Part shown: piece after piece, positions 15,659 through 23,963 of the stretch | Numbering within the stretch: the first letter of the stretch is position 1 | Layout of the letters: each line of letters opens with the position of its first letter | Source of the DNA: Streptomyces sp. NRRL F-6131 | GTDB lineage: Bacteria; Actinomycetota; Actinomycetes; Streptomycetales; Streptomycetaceae | DNA: 64,000 nt | Reading direction: 5' to 3' | Assembly: GCA_000719695.1 (NCBI GenBank) | Contig: JOHN01000042.1 | Span: 1 to 64,000 of the forward strand | The notes under the pieces: generated by a model | Told to the model about the DNA's origin: nothing | Databases searched by the model: none | Seen by the model: the letters and a program-made list of their open reading frames with translations, nothing else | Position numbers and translations under genes: made by a program

Positions 15659-16642
15659 TCAGGACGCCGCGGACGCCGCGGGTGCCGCGGGTGTCGCGGA
15701 CGCCGTGGGTGTCGCGGACGCCGTGGGTGTCGCGGACGCCGTGGGGGCGGCGTCGGCCAGGGCTTCGAGGACGGGGCGGATGAGGGGGTGTCCGTCGGCG
15801 CCGGCGCGTACGGCGGCGAAGACGCGGCGGGTGGCGAGCGCGCTGTCCACGGGGCGGACCGCGACGTGGGCGAGGTCGACCCCGAGCAGGGCCGAGCGCG
15901 GCACCAGCGCCACGCCGGCGCCGGCCGAGGCGAGGGCGACCACGGCGCGGAAGTCGTCGGAGGAGTGCACCAGGCGCGGCTGGAAGCCGGCGTGCTCGCA
16001 GGCCAGCAGCACCACGTCGTGACACGGGTTGCCCGGGTAGGGGCCGATCCACGGATCGTCGCCGAGTTCGGCCATCGCGATCGGGCCCTCCCCGGCGGCC
16101 AGCGGGTGGGCGAGCGGCAGGACGGCCTCGAAGGGTTCGGCGTAGAGGGGGACCCGGGTGAGGCGGGCGTCGTCGGCGCGCGGGGCGCCGCGGTACTCGA
16201 CGGCCACCGCGAGATCGGCGCGGCCGTCCAGCACCATCGGCAGGCTGGCGTCGCCCTCCGCGTCGAGCACCTTGAGGCGGACGCCGGGGGCCCGGGCGGC
16301 GAGGGTGCCGATGGCGGGCGCGAGGACGAGGGAGATGCCGGTGGCGAAGGAGGCGACGGTGACCTCGCCGGAGACACCGGCGCTGTAGGCGGCGAGGTCG
16401 GCCTCGGCCCGTTCGAGCTGGGCGAGCACGGCGTCGGCGTGCCCGAGCAGGATCTCCCCGGCGGCGGTGAGCCGTACGCCCCGGCCCTCGCGGGCCAGCA
16501 GGTGGTGGCCGGTCTCCTGCTCCAGCGCGGCCAGCTGCTGCGAGACGGCGGAGGGGGTGAGGTAGAGCGCCGCCGCCGCGGCGGTCACCGTCCGGTGGTC
16601 CGCCACCGCTCGCAGGGTCCGCAGCCGTCTCGCGTCGATCAC
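15659..16642 (-). CDS. LysR-family transcriptional regulator
   Basis: A 327-residue LysR regulator. The winged HTH is at residues 1-60 (RTVTAAAAALYLTPSAVSQQ), followed by a periplasmic-binding-like effector domain at about 90-290 of two lobes. The last 35 residues are an extended tail of SATPTA repeats encoded by an 18-bp tandem repeat (about 15665-15750), which is not part of the family fold. The GTG at 16642 starts the HTH directly; a longer upstream extension has no LysR content. Two pairs of the palindrome ACTTTGCAAAGT lie 66-170 bp upstream and may be its operators. No divergent target gene is present, so autoregulation or a distant target is likely. Its effector is unknown. Confidence 0.88.
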   Translation of the reverse strand: MIDARRLRTLRAVADHRTVTAAAAALYLTPSAVSQQLAALEQETGHHLLAREGRGVRLTAAGEILLGHADAVLAQLERAEADLAAYSAGVSGEVTVASFATGISLVLAPAIGTLAARAPGVRLKVLDAEGDASLPMVLDGRADLAVAVEYRGAPRADDARLTRVPLYAEPFEAVLPLAHPLAAGEGPIAMAELGDDPWIGPYPGNPCHDVVLLACEHAGFQPRLVHSSDDFRAVVALASAGAGVALVPRSALLGVDLAHVAVRPVDSALATRRVFAAVRAGADGHPLIRPVLEALADAAPTASATPTASATPTASATPAAPAASAAS

Positions 16643-16707
16643 AGGCCAATTCTGCCAGCGGCAGCAGGGTGCCCGGTTCCGGGCGGCCGCCCCGGGGCGC
16701 TCGGCAT

Positions 16708-16812
16708 ACTTTGCAAAGTTCAGACTTTGCAAAGTATGAGAAGGCATGGCCCTGGGGCGACTGCCCTGGCTGGCATCGCCGCGTACTTTGCAAAGGAGGA
16801 ACTTTGCAAAGT
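16708..16812. promoter_or_regulatory. Two pairs of the palindrome ACTTTGCAAAGT (operator array)
   Basis: Perfect copies are at 16708-16719, 16724-16735 and 16801-16812; the copy at 16785-16796 differs only in its last base. Within each pair the copies are 4 bp apart (16 bp centre to centre), and the two pairs start 77 bp apart. In such GC-rich DNA this repeated AT-rich palindrome must be selected. It looks like a cooperative binding site upstream of lysR. Which protein binds it is unknown. Confidence 0.75.
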
Positions 16813-16933
16813 GCACGGCAAAGAACGGTGAGCCGGCGGAGCAGGGAGAACCGACCGCGGAGGACGGGGCGAGCACCGGCGGCGAGGTGCGGAGCGCGGG
16901 AGCGCGGAGCCGAAACCCCCGGGAACCGCGAAC

Positions 16934-16970
16934 GGGAGTGGGAAGTCGGACGGGCCGACTTCCCACTCCC
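16934..16970. terminator. Hairpin with 16-bp perfect stem
   Basis: Arms 16934-16949 and 16955-16970 are perfectly complementary around the loop ACGGG. It is the third hairpin downstream of kbl and contains the core GGAAGTCGG-ACGGG-CCGACTTCC, which recurs at 56323 and, with one mismatch and another loop, at 50281. Confidence 0.65.
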
Positions 16971-17005
16971 GCGGCGGGAGGGTGGGGCAGGTGGTTCTTG
17001 GTGCC

Positions 17006-17043
17006 GCGCGGCGGAGGCCGGGCCGGTCCGGCCTCCGCCGCGC
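17006..17043. terminator. Hairpin with 16-bp perfect stem
   Basis: Arms 17006-17021 and 17028-17043 are perfectly complementary with a 6-nt loop. It is the middle of three hairpins after kbl. No U-rich tail follows, as is usual for streptomycete terminators. Confidence 0.65.
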
Positions 17044-17056
17044 AGCGGTTCGGGAG

Positions 17057-17106
17057 CCCGTGGCGCGTCCGCGTCCGGTTCCGAGCGGACGCGGACGCGC
17101 CACGGG
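17057..17106. terminator. Hairpin with 21-bp perfect stem after kbl
   Basis: Arms 17057-17077 and 17086-17106 are perfectly complementary around the loop GTTCCGAG. It lies about 90 bp past the kbl stop, so it is probably the main terminator of the tdh-kbl transcript. Confidence 0.7.
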
Positions 17107-17196
17107 CGATCGAGGGGGGAGCCGGCCCGGAGGCCGCTCCCCGGCCGCCCGGGCCACCCCCGGCGGGAGCGTCGGGCGGGAAGGACGGGCCCGGGG

Positions 17197-18390
17197 CTAC
17201 TCCCCCAGCACCGCGCGGGCGTCGATGAAGGCCGCCACGGCGCGCTCGACGTCCTCGGTGGTGTGGGCGGCGGAGAGCTGGACCCGGATCCGGGCCTGGC
17301 CGTGCGGGACGACCGGGTAGGAGAAGCCGATCACGTACACGCCGCGCTCCAGCAGCAGCTCGGCGAGCCGCCCGGCCCTGGCCGCGTCGCCGATCATCAC
17401 CGGGGCGATCGGGTGGTCGCCCGGCAGGATCTCGAAGCCGGCCTCGGTCATCTTCGAGCGGAACAGCGCGGTGTTGGCCGCCAGCCGCTCCCGCAGCTCG
17501 TTGGAGCTCTCGACGAGGTCCAGCACCTTGAGCGAGGCCGCCGCGATGACCGGCGCGAGCGAGTTCGAGAACAGGTACGGCCGCGACCGCTGGCGCAGCA
17601 GGGCGACGATCTCCCTGCGGGCGGCGACGTAGCCGCCGGAGGCGCCGCCGAGCGCCTTGCCGAGGGTGCCGGTGATGATGTCGACGCGGTCCATGACGCC
17701 GTGCAGCTCGGGCGTGCCGCGCCCGCCCGCGCCGACGAAGCCGACGGCGTGCGAGTCGTCGACCATGACCATGGCGTTGTAGCGGTCGGCGAGGTCGCAG
17801 ATCTCGCGCAGCGGGGCGACGTAGCCGTCCATCGAGAAGACGCCGTCGGTGACGATCAGGCGGCGGCGGGCGTCCTGGCTCTCCTTGAGCTGCTGCTCCA
17901 GGTCGGCGAGGTCGCGGTTGGCGTAGCGGTGGCGGCGGGCCTTGCAGAGGCGGATGCCGTCGATGATGCTCGCGTGGTTGAGGGCGTCGGAGATGACGGC
18001 GTCGCGCTCGTCGAGCAGGGTCTCGAAGACGCCGCCGTTGGCGTCGAAGCAGGAGGAGTAGAGGATCGTGTCCTCCTGGCCGAGGAACGCGGAGAGCCGG
18101 TCCTCCAACTGCTTGTGCACGTCCTGGGTGCCGCAGATGAAGCGGACGGACGCCATGCCGTAGCCCCAGCGGTCGAGCGCGTCCTTGGCGGCGTCGAGCA
18201 CCTCGGGGTGGTCGGCGAGGCCGAGGTAGTTGTTGGCGCAGAAGTTGAGGACCTCGCCGGGGGTGCCGCCGGCGGTGACGGTGACGGCGGCGCTCTGCGG
18301 GGTGCCGATGACGCGCTCCGGCTTGAAGAGGCCGGCCTCGCGGATCTCCTCGAGGGTGGCGGCGAGGTCGTCGCGCACGGTGTCGAACAC
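17197..18390 (-). CDS. kbl: Glycine C-acetyltransferase (2-amino-3-ketobutyrate CoA ligase)
   Basis: A 397-residue PLP enzyme of the alpha-oxoamine synthase family. It splits 2-amino-3-oxobutyrate with CoA into glycine and acetyl-CoA, the second step of threonine breakdown. The start [20 protein letters not shown], the substrate loop [13 protein letters not shown], the NHASIIDG motif, DDSHAVGF and the PLP lysine in [14 protein letters not shown] all match Kbl. Length is as expected (about 398). tdh lies 59 bp upstream on the same strand and supplies its substrate. It resembles the BioF protein at 26239-27423, but the neighbour and the motif VRFICGT place it as Kbl. Confidence 0.95.
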   Translation of the reverse strand: MFDTVRDDLAATLEEIREAGLFKPERVIGTPQSAAVTVTAGGTPGEVLNFCANNYLGLADHPEVLDAAKDALDRWGYGMASVRFICGTQDVHKQLEDRLSAFLGQEDTILYSSCFDANGGVFETLLDERDAVISDALNHASIIDGIRLCKARRHRYANRDLADLEQQLKESQDARRRLIVTDGVFSMDGYVAPLREICDLADRYNAMVMVDDSHAVGFVGAGGRGTPELHGVMDRVDIITGTLGKALGGASGGYVAARREIVALLRQRSRPYLFSNSLAPVIAAASLKVLDLVESSNELRERLAANTALFRSKMTEAGFEILPGDHPIAPVMIGDAARAGRLAELLLERGVYVIGFSYPVVPHGQARIRVQLSAAHTTEDVERAVAAFIDARAVLGE

Positions 18391-18449
18391 AGCTGCTCCT
18401 AAACGGATCGTCTGGACGGATCGTCGGATCGTCGGATCTGCGAGGGTGC

Positions 18450-19478
18450 TCAGGCGGTCCAGTCGAGGATGACCTTGCCGCAGCGACCCCCGGCCGCCTC
18501 GTCGAACGCGGCCTCGAAGTCCTCGGCGGGGTACCGGCCGGTGATCACGGGGCTGAGGTCGAGGCCGCCCTCCAGCAGGACGGACATCGCGTACCAGGTC
18601 TCGAACATCTCGCGGCCGTAGATGCCCTTGATGGTGAGCATCGAGGTGACGACGGAGGCCCAGTCGATCGGGAACTGCTCGGCGGGCAGGCCGAGCATGG
18701 CGATCTTCCCGCCGTGGGTCATGTTGGCGATCATCGACTGCATCGCCTCGGGGCGGCCCGACATCTCCAGGCCGACGTCGAAGCCCTCGCGCAGGCCGAG
18801 CCTGCGCTGGCCGTCCTCGATGGTCTGCTCGGCGACGTTGAGCGCCAGGGTGACGCCGACCTTGCGGGCGAGGTCGAGGCGGTACGGGGAGACGTCGGTG
18901 ATCATGACGTTGCGGGCACCGGCGTGCTTGGCGACGGCGGCGGCCATGATGCCGATCGGGCCGGCGCCGGTGACCAGCACGTCCTCACCGACCAGCGGGA
19001 AGGACAGCGCGGTGTGCACGGCGTTGCCGAACGGGTCGAAGATCGCGGCGACGTCGAGGTCGACGGGGACCCGGTGCACCCAGACGTTGGAGGCGGGCAG
19101 CGCGACGTACTCGGCGAAGGCGCCGTCGCGGTTCACGCCGAGGCCCACGGTGTTGCGGCACAGGTGGCGGCGGCCGGCCAGACAGTTGCGGCACTTGCCG
19201 CAGACCAGGTGGCCCTCGCCGCTGACCAGGTCGCCGACGGAGATGTCCGCGACGCCGGCGCCGATCTCGGCGACCTCGCCGACGAACTCGTGGCCCAGCA
19301 CCAGCGGGGTCCGGATGGTCTGCTGGGCCCAGCCGTCCCACTTGCGGATGTGCAGGTCCGTGCCGCAGATGCCGGTGCGCAGCACCTTGATGAGCACCTC
19401 GCCGGGGCCGATCGCCGGGGTGGGGACGTCCATCAGCCAGAGTCCGGGCTCGGCCTTCTGCTTGACGAGTGCCTTCAC
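18450..19478 (-). CDS. tdh: L-threonine 3-dehydrogenase
   Basis: A 342-residue zinc-dependent medium-chain dehydrogenase. It oxidises L-threonine to 2-amino-3-oxobutyrate with NAD+. Catalytic zinc ligands are in GICGTDLHI and GHEFVGEV; the structural zinc site has four Cys in [16 protein letters not shown]. The nucleotide-binding glycines are in [12 protein letters not shown]. Length matches the family (341-343). The GTG at 19478 has AGGAG eight nt upstream, so the longer frame is not used. It forms an operon with kbl. A palindrome at 19616-19633 lies about 140 bp upstream and may belong to its control. Confidence 0.95.
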   Translation of the reverse strand: MKALVKQKAEPGLWLMDVPTPAIGPGEVLIKVLRTGICGTDLHIRKWDGWAQQTIRTPLVLGHEFVGEVAEIGAGVADISVGDLVSGEGHLVCGKCRNCLAGRRHLCRNTVGLGVNRDGAFAEYVALPASNVWVHRVPVDLDVAAIFDPFGNAVHTALSFPLVGEDVLVTGAGPIGIMAAAVAKHAGARNVMITDVSPYRLDLARKVGVTLALNVAEQTIEDGQRRLGLREGFDVGLEMSGRPEAMQSMIANMTHGGKIAMLGLPAEQFPIDWASVVTSMLTIKGIYGREMFETWYAMSVLLEGGLDLSPVITGRYPAEDFEAAFDEAAGGRCGKVILDWTA

Positions 19479-19615
19479 GGCGGTGGCTCCTGACGCACGG
19501 TGGGGCGACCTGGTGTGGGCAGGCCGACGAGGCCCGGTGTGGCGGCCCCCGGGAGGGCCGGAGGGTCCTGACGGGGCCGGGACCATGATCTCGGTCCTGG
19601 CGTCCGCACTCCGGG

Positions 19616-19633
19616 CAGGCAGAAATCTGCCTG
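19616..19633. promoter_or_regulatory. Operator-like palindrome CAGGCAGA-AA-TCTGCCTG
   Basis: Two perfectly complementary 8-bp arms are separated by AA. It lies 138 bp before tdh and 415 bp before the lipoprotein gene. Size and symmetry fit a dimeric repressor site; the regulator is not evident from the neighbourhood. Confidence 0.4.
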
Positions 19634-19835
19634 GTGGGAGGGGGTGCGGTCCATCGAGGAATTCTTAAGGGCCGCGACAGCTGGGCTAAACGATCGTGCC
19701 CGAGCTGGGCGCGGGGGCCCTCGCGGCGTGCCGGACGGCACTCCGACGGCGCAGCGCGCAGGGCGTGCGCGGGGCGCGCACGGCGCTGGCGGTGCGGCCC
19801 CGCGCCGCCCGACCCGCCAGGCCTCGCCGCCGCAC

Positions 19836-19875
19836 GGACGGGCGGACGGGCGGACGGGCGGACGGGCGGACGGGC
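19836..19875. repeat. Tandem repeat, GGACGGGC x 5
   Basis: Five perfect head-to-tail copies of an 8-bp unit lie about 170 bp before the lipoprotein start. It is non-coding, and the unit is not a multiple of three, so copy changes would alter promoter spacing rather than a protein. Confidence 0.8.
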
Positions 19876-20047
19876 GTCGGCGCGACCGGGCCGGGCCGGC
19901 TGGCTGACGGGTGGGTCCGTTCGGGCCAGCGGCCGGCCGCCGGGCGCGCGGGGCGGTCCGGGCGCGCATACGGTGGCGATCGCTCCCCCTTTGCGGGCCC
20001 GTGGAGCGCTGCTCCGGGCCCGTCCGGCCCAGAGAGGCGCCTCGACC

Positions 20048-21583
20048 ATGACGAACCGTGCGACAACCCGTGCGACCACCCGGGCGACCACCCGGGCGAC
20101 GACCGACCTGACGACCCGTGCGGCCACCGGCGTGACGACCCGTGCCACCGGCCGGGCCGCGACCCCCCGTCGGCGTCCCGCCGCCCGGCCGGCCCCGGCG
20201 GCGCTGGTGCTGGCGTTGGCCGGGCTGCTGGCCTCCGCCGGGTGCTCGGGCGGCGCGTCGACCGGCTCGCCGGCGGCCGGGGCGGTGACGGCCGTCCCGG
20301 CGGCGCTGAGTCCCTCGGCGTCGGGCCCGACGCCCACCGCCACCCTGCTCAGCCCTTCGCCCACCGGCGGCTCGAGCAGTCCGGGCGCCGTGGCGAGTCC
20401 GACCGCGCTGCCGTTGACGCCCGATGTGACCTCCCGGCTGGACGCGGCGATCCAGCGGGTGCTGACCGAGGCCTCGGTGCCCGGTGTGATCGTCGGCCTG
20501 TCGACGCCGCAGGGCGAGTACCTGAAGGCCTTCGGCGTCTCCGACAAGGTCGCCGGGACGGCGATGGTGACCGGGCTCAACATGCGGATCGGCAGCGAGA
20601 CCAAGACCTTCACGGTGACCGCCCTGCTGCGGCTGGTGGACCAGGGCAAGGTCGGCCTCGACGACCCGGTCGGCAAGTACCTCACGGGGGTGCCGAACGG
20701 CGGCTCGATCACCCTGCGCCAGCTGGCGGACATGCGCAGCGGCCTGTTCCCGTACACCCAGGACGAGGACTTCGTGACGGCTCTCCAGGCCGACCCGCAG
20801 CGCCAGTTCACGCCGGACCAGTTGCTCGCCTACGCCTTCGACCACCCGGTGAACTTCGCGCCGGGCGCCGAGTTCGAGTACTCCAACACCAACACGGTGC
20901 TGCTGGGGCAGGTGATCGAGAAGGTCGGTGCGCGGCCGCTGGGCGACTTCCTGAAGAAGGAGGTGTTCGACCCGGCGGACCTGGGCCGGACGGTGTTCCC
21001 GACCACCAACGCGTTCCCGCAGCCGCACGCCCGCGGTTACACCGACCAGACGGCGGACGGGAAGGTCACGGACGCCACGGACTGGAACCCGTCCTGGGGC
21101 TGGGCGGCGGGGGCGATGATCTCGGACCAGGCGGACATGAGGAAGTGGGCCAAGGTGCTGGCCACCGGCACGCTGCTGAGCCCGCAGACGCAGGCGCAGC
21201 GGCTCCAGCCGCAGCCCTCGGCGGCGCCGGACACCTGGTACGGGCTGGGGGTGTTCTACAACCACGGGTGGATCGGGCACAACGGTTCGCTGCCGGGGTA
21301 CCAGACGGTGGTGGTGTACCTGCCGTCCGCGCAGGCCTCCTTGGTGGTGCTGCTGAACACCGACATCACCTTCCGGGGCTCGGCGCCGTCGACGCTGTTC
21401 GCGAAGGCGATCACCCAGGTCGTCTCACCGGGGAACGTCTACGACCTGCCGTCGGCCCCGGCGGGCGGGGAGGAGCCGACGGCGTCCGGCTCGGCGTCGC
21501 CGTCGGCCTCGGCCTCCACGTCGGCGTCGGCCTCGGCCTCCGTGTCGACCTCGGTCACACCGCCGGCGCCGTCGCAGGCCTGA
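20048..21583 (+). CDS. Class C penicillin-binding protein / serine hydrolase, lipoprotein
   Basis: A 511-residue member of the beta-lactamase/D-Ala-D-Ala carboxypeptidase fold. The N-terminus has a run of ATTR repeats and an Arg-rich stretch, then a hydrophobic helix ending in the lipobox LLASAGC, so it is probably anchored outside the membrane as a lipoprotein. A Ser/Pro/Thr-rich linker follows. Catalytic motifs are SETK (SxxK) in GSETKTFT, YSN (YxN) in EYSNTN and HNG (HxG, in place of KTG) in GHNGSLPG. The C-terminus is a 40-residue Ser/Ala-rich tail. It probably acts on cell-wall peptides or related amides and esters. The ATG at 20048 lies about 11 nt after a GAGAGG site. The repetitive, basic N-terminus is longer than a normal signal peptide. 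Confidence 0.85.
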   Translation: MTNRATTRATTRATTRATTDLTTRAATGVTTRATGRAATPRRRPAARPAPAALVLALAGLLASAGCSGGASTGSPAAGAVTAVPAALSPSASGPTPTATLLSPSPTGGSSSPGAVASPTALPLTPDVTSRLDAAIQRVLTEASVPGVIVGLSTPQGEYLKAFGVSDKVAGTAMVTGLNMRIGSETKTFTVTALLRLVDQGKVGLDDPVGKYLTGVPNGGSITLRQLADMRSGLFPYTQDEDFVTALQADPQRQFTPDQLLAYAFDHPVNFAPGAEFEYSNTNTVLLGQVIEKVGARPLGDFLKKEVFDPADLGRTVFPTTNAFPQPHARGYTDQTADGKVTDATDWNPSWGWAAGAMISDQADMRKWAKVLATGTLLSPQTQAQRLQPQPSAAPDTWYGLGVFYNHGWIGHNGSLPGYQTVVVYLPSAQASLVVLLNTDITFRGSAPSTLFAKAITQVVSPGNVYDLPSAPAGGEEPTASGSASPSASASTSASASASVSTSVTPPAPSQA

Positions 21584-21724
21584 CCGGCGCGAACGGCCCG
21601 AGCGGCCCGAGCGGGCCGAGCGCGAACCGGGCGGCCGAGTGCGAACCGGGCCGCCGACCCGTCCCCCGGGCCGCCGACCCGTCCCTGAGGCCGGCGGCCC
21701 GGCGGGTCGACGGGCCCGGGGCGG

Positions 21725-22786
21725 TCAGCTCCGGAGCACCTGGGCGAGGTCGTAGGAGACCGGCTCCTCCAACTGCTCGTACGTACAGCTCCCGGGCGTC
21801 CGGTCCGGCCGCCAGCGGCGGAACTGCGCGGTGTGCCGGAAGCGGGTGCCCTCCATGTGGTCGTAGGCGACCTCGACGACGCGTTCGGGCCGCAGCGGCA
21901 CCCAGGAGAGGTCCTTCTTCCCGGTCCAGCGGCTCTGCGCGCCGGGCAGCCGGGCATCGGCGTGCGCGGCCTCGTCCGCCCACCCGCCCCAGGGGTGGCC
22001 GGCGAGGTCGGGGGTGCGCAACGGGGCGAGCTCCTCGACGAGTTCACGGCGGCGGGCCATCGAGAAGGCGGCGCAGACGCCGACGTGCTGCAGCCGGCCC
22101 TCGGCGTCGTGGATCCCGAGCAGCAGGGAGCCGACCACCGGACCGCTCTTGTGCTCGCGGTAGCCGGCCACCACGCAGTCGGCGGTGCGCTCGTGCTTGA
22201 TCTTGACCATGGTGCGCTCGCCGGGCCGGTAGGGCTGGTCCAGGGGCTTGGCGACGATCCCGTCCAGCCCGGCGCCCTCGTACTGGGCGAACCACGTCCC
22301 GGCGAGGTCCCGGTCGGTCGAGGCGGGGGCGGTGAAGACGGGGTCGCCGGCCCCGGCGAGCGCCGTCTCGAGGGCGGCGCGCCGGACGCCGAGGGGCTCG
22401 TCCAGCAGGGACGCGTCACCGAGGGCGAGCAGGTCGAAGGCCACGAAGGAGGCGGGGGTGCGTTCGGCGAGCAGCTTGACCCGGCTGGCGGCGGGGTGGA
22501 TGCGTTCGAGGAGCTCCTCGAAGCGCAGCCGGCCGTCGCGGGCGATGACCACCTCCCCGTCGAGGACGCAGCGCGGGGGCGTCTCGCGGCGCAGCGCCTC
22601 GACGAGTTCGGGGAAGTAGCGGGTGAGGGGTTTGCCGGTGCGGCTGCCGAGTTCGACCTCGTCGCCGTCGCGGAAGACGATGGTGCGGAAGCCGTCCCAT
22701 TTGGGCTCGTACTGCATGCCGGGCGGGATCTTCGCGGCGGACTTGGCGAGCATCGGGGCGACGGGCGGCATCACGGGCAGGTCCAT
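21725..22786 (-). CDS. ATP-dependent DNA ligase (LigC / LigD ligase-domain type)
   Basis: A 353-residue ATP-dependent DNA ligase. The adenylation lysine is in motif I, EPKWDGFR (near residue 29). Other motifs are GSRTGKPLT, VLDGEVV, FVAFDLL, DGIVAK and VKIKHERTAD. An OB-fold domain follows with RPERVVEVAYD. It joins nicks using ATP and probably works in non-homologous end joining with the polymerase gene that is divergently placed 92 bp away. The ATG at 22786 has GGGAGG nine nt upstream. No Ku gene lies in this window. Length fits stand-alone ligase-domain proteins rather than full LigD. Confidence 0.9.
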   Translation of the reverse strand: MDLPVMPPVAPMLAKSAAKIPPGMQYEPKWDGFRTIVFRDGDEVELGSRTGKPLTRYFPELVEALRRETPPRCVLDGEVVIARDGRLRFEELLERIHPAASRVKLLAERTPASFVAFDLLALGDASLLDEPLGVRRAALETALAGAGDPVFTAPASTDRDLAGTWFAQYEGAGLDGIVAKPLDQPYRPGERTMVKIKHERTADCVVAGYREHKSGPVVGSLLLGIHDAEGRLQHVGVCAAFSMARRRELVEELAPLRTPDLAGHPWGGWADEAAHADARLPGAQSRWTGKKDLSWVPLRPERVVEVAYDHMEGTRFRHTAQFRRWRPDRTPGSCTYEQLEEPVSYDLAQVLRS

Positions 22787-22865
22787 GGTCCCGATCCTCC
22801 CGCCGGAGCGGGCCCGCCGCGCGGCGGCGCGCAGGTCAGGACAGGCGGGGTGGGCGGGGCGCGCT

Positions 22866-22871
22866 TAGCGT
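22866..22871 (+). promoter_or_regulatory. -10 box of a leaderless promoter for the LigD-type polymerase
   Basis: TAGCGT lies exactly 7 nt before ATG 22879, and there is no ribosome site, so transcription probably starts at the start codon. Confidence 0.6.
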
Positions 22872-22878
22872 GAGTGGC

Positions 22879-23889
22879 ATGGGCTCTGCCGTGGAACTGG
22901 ATGTCGCCGGGCGCACCGTCCGGCTGTCGAACCCGGACAAGGTGTACTTCCCGGAGCGCGGCTTCACCAAGCTGGACGTCGCGGAGTACTACCTGGCGGT
23001 CGCGGACGGGGTGTTGCGCGGACTGCGGGACCGGCCGACGACGCTGCAGCGGTTCCCGGACGGGGTGGAGGGCGAGTTCTTCTACCAGAAGCGGGCGCCG
23101 AAGGGCCTGCCCGAGTGGCTGCCGACCGCCCGGATCGCCTTCCCCAGCGGACGCTCGGCGGACGAGATCTGCCCGACCGAGCCGGCGGCGGTGCTGTGGG
23201 CGGCCAACCTGGGCTGTCTGACCTTCCACCCGTGGCCGGTGCGCCGGTCCGACACCGATCACGTGGACGAGCTGCGGATCGACCTCGACCCGCAGCCGGG
23301 CACGGACTTCCGGGACGCGGTGCGGATCGCGCACGAGCTGCGGGCGGTCCTGGAGGAGCAGGGCCTGCGCGGCTGGCCGAAGACCTCGGGCGGGCGCGGG
23401 GTGCACGTGTACGTGCCGCTGGTGCCGGAGTGGACGTTCACCGACGGGCGGCACGCGGTGATCGCGCTGGGTCGGGAGCTGGAGCGGCGGCTGCCGGGGC
23501 GGGTGACGACGGCGTGGTGGAAGGAGGAGCGCGGGGAGCGGATCTTCGTGGACTACAACCAGATGGCGCGGGACCGGACGATCGCCTCCGCGTACTCGCT
23601 GCGGGCCCGGCCGCGGGGGACCGCGTCGACGCCGCTGACCTGGGAGGAGCTCGACGACGCCGTGCCGGAGGACTTCGACCTGCGGACGGTGCCGGCCCGG
23701 TTCGCCGAGGTGGGCGACCCGCACGCGGGGATGGCGCAGGAGGCGTTCCGGCTGGACGGGCTGCTGGAGCTGTACGAGCGGCAGGTCGCGGAGGGCGCGC
23801 ACGGCGAGCTGCCGTACCCGCCGGACCACCCGAAGGCGGCGGGCGAGCCGACCCGGGTGCAGCCGAGCCGGGCGCGGAAGAGGACCTGA
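22879..23889 (+). CDS. LigD-type primase-polymerase (NHEJ polymerase domain)
   Basis: A 336-residue protein of the archaeo-eukaryotic primase family, LigD polymerase-domain branch. It fills or extends DNA ends during non-homologous end joining. The metal-binding pair is in LRIDLDP, with KTSGGRGVHVYVPL and DYNQMARDRTIASAYSLR also characteristic. The start VELDVAGRTVRLSNPDKVYF is the usual beginning of this domain. The ligase and nuclease domains of full LigD are absent; the ligase is the divergent gene at 21725-22786. The ATG at 22879 is chosen over a GTG at 22870 because a -10 box ends 7 nt before it. Confidence 0.9.
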   Translation: MGSAVELDVAGRTVRLSNPDKVYFPERGFTKLDVAEYYLAVADGVLRGLRDRPTTLQRFPDGVEGEFFYQKRAPKGLPEWLPTARIAFPSGRSADEICPTEPAAVLWAANLGCLTFHPWPVRRSDTDHVDELRIDLDPQPGTDFRDAVRIAHELRAVLEEQGLRGWPKTSGGRGVHVYVPLVPEWTFTDGRHAVIALGRELERRLPGRVTTAWWKEERGERIFVDYNQMARDRTIASAYSLRARPRGTASTPLTWEELDDAVPEDFDLRTVPARFAEVGDPHAGMAQEAFRLDGLLELYERQVAEGAHGELPYPPDHPKAAGEPTRVQPSRARKRT

Positions 23890-23963
23890 CAGCGCCCCTC
23901 GTCCCCGGTGTGACGTGATCACGTACGCTGAGCGCCGACGAAGATCACTAAGGGGGGCGCACG

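Larger units (their letters stand above)
16643..17196. other. 554-bp intergenic region with palindromes and hairpins
   Basis: No gene is convincing here. It holds four copies of a 12-bp palindrome near the LysR start and three very long hairpins nearer kbl, both listed separately. The long open frames that cross it are reverse-strand shadows of kbl or out-of-frame GC reading. Confidence 0.6.
19479..20047. other. 569-bp divergent intergenic region
   Basis: This separates tdh (leftward) from the penicillin-binding lipoprotein (rightward). I see no gene. It contains a near-perfect palindrome at 19616-19633, an unusually AT-rich patch GAATTCTTAAGG near 19660 and a short tandem array at 19836-19875, the palindrome and array listed separately. 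Confidence 0.55.

Noticed and set aside
15665..15750. CRISPR-like repeat
   Set aside because: It is an in-frame 18-bp tandem repeat coding for the tail of the LysR protein, without spacers.
16746..17228. Plus-strand gene divergent from lysR
   Set aside because: Composition is random GC-rich reading across three hairpins; no motif, no proper end.
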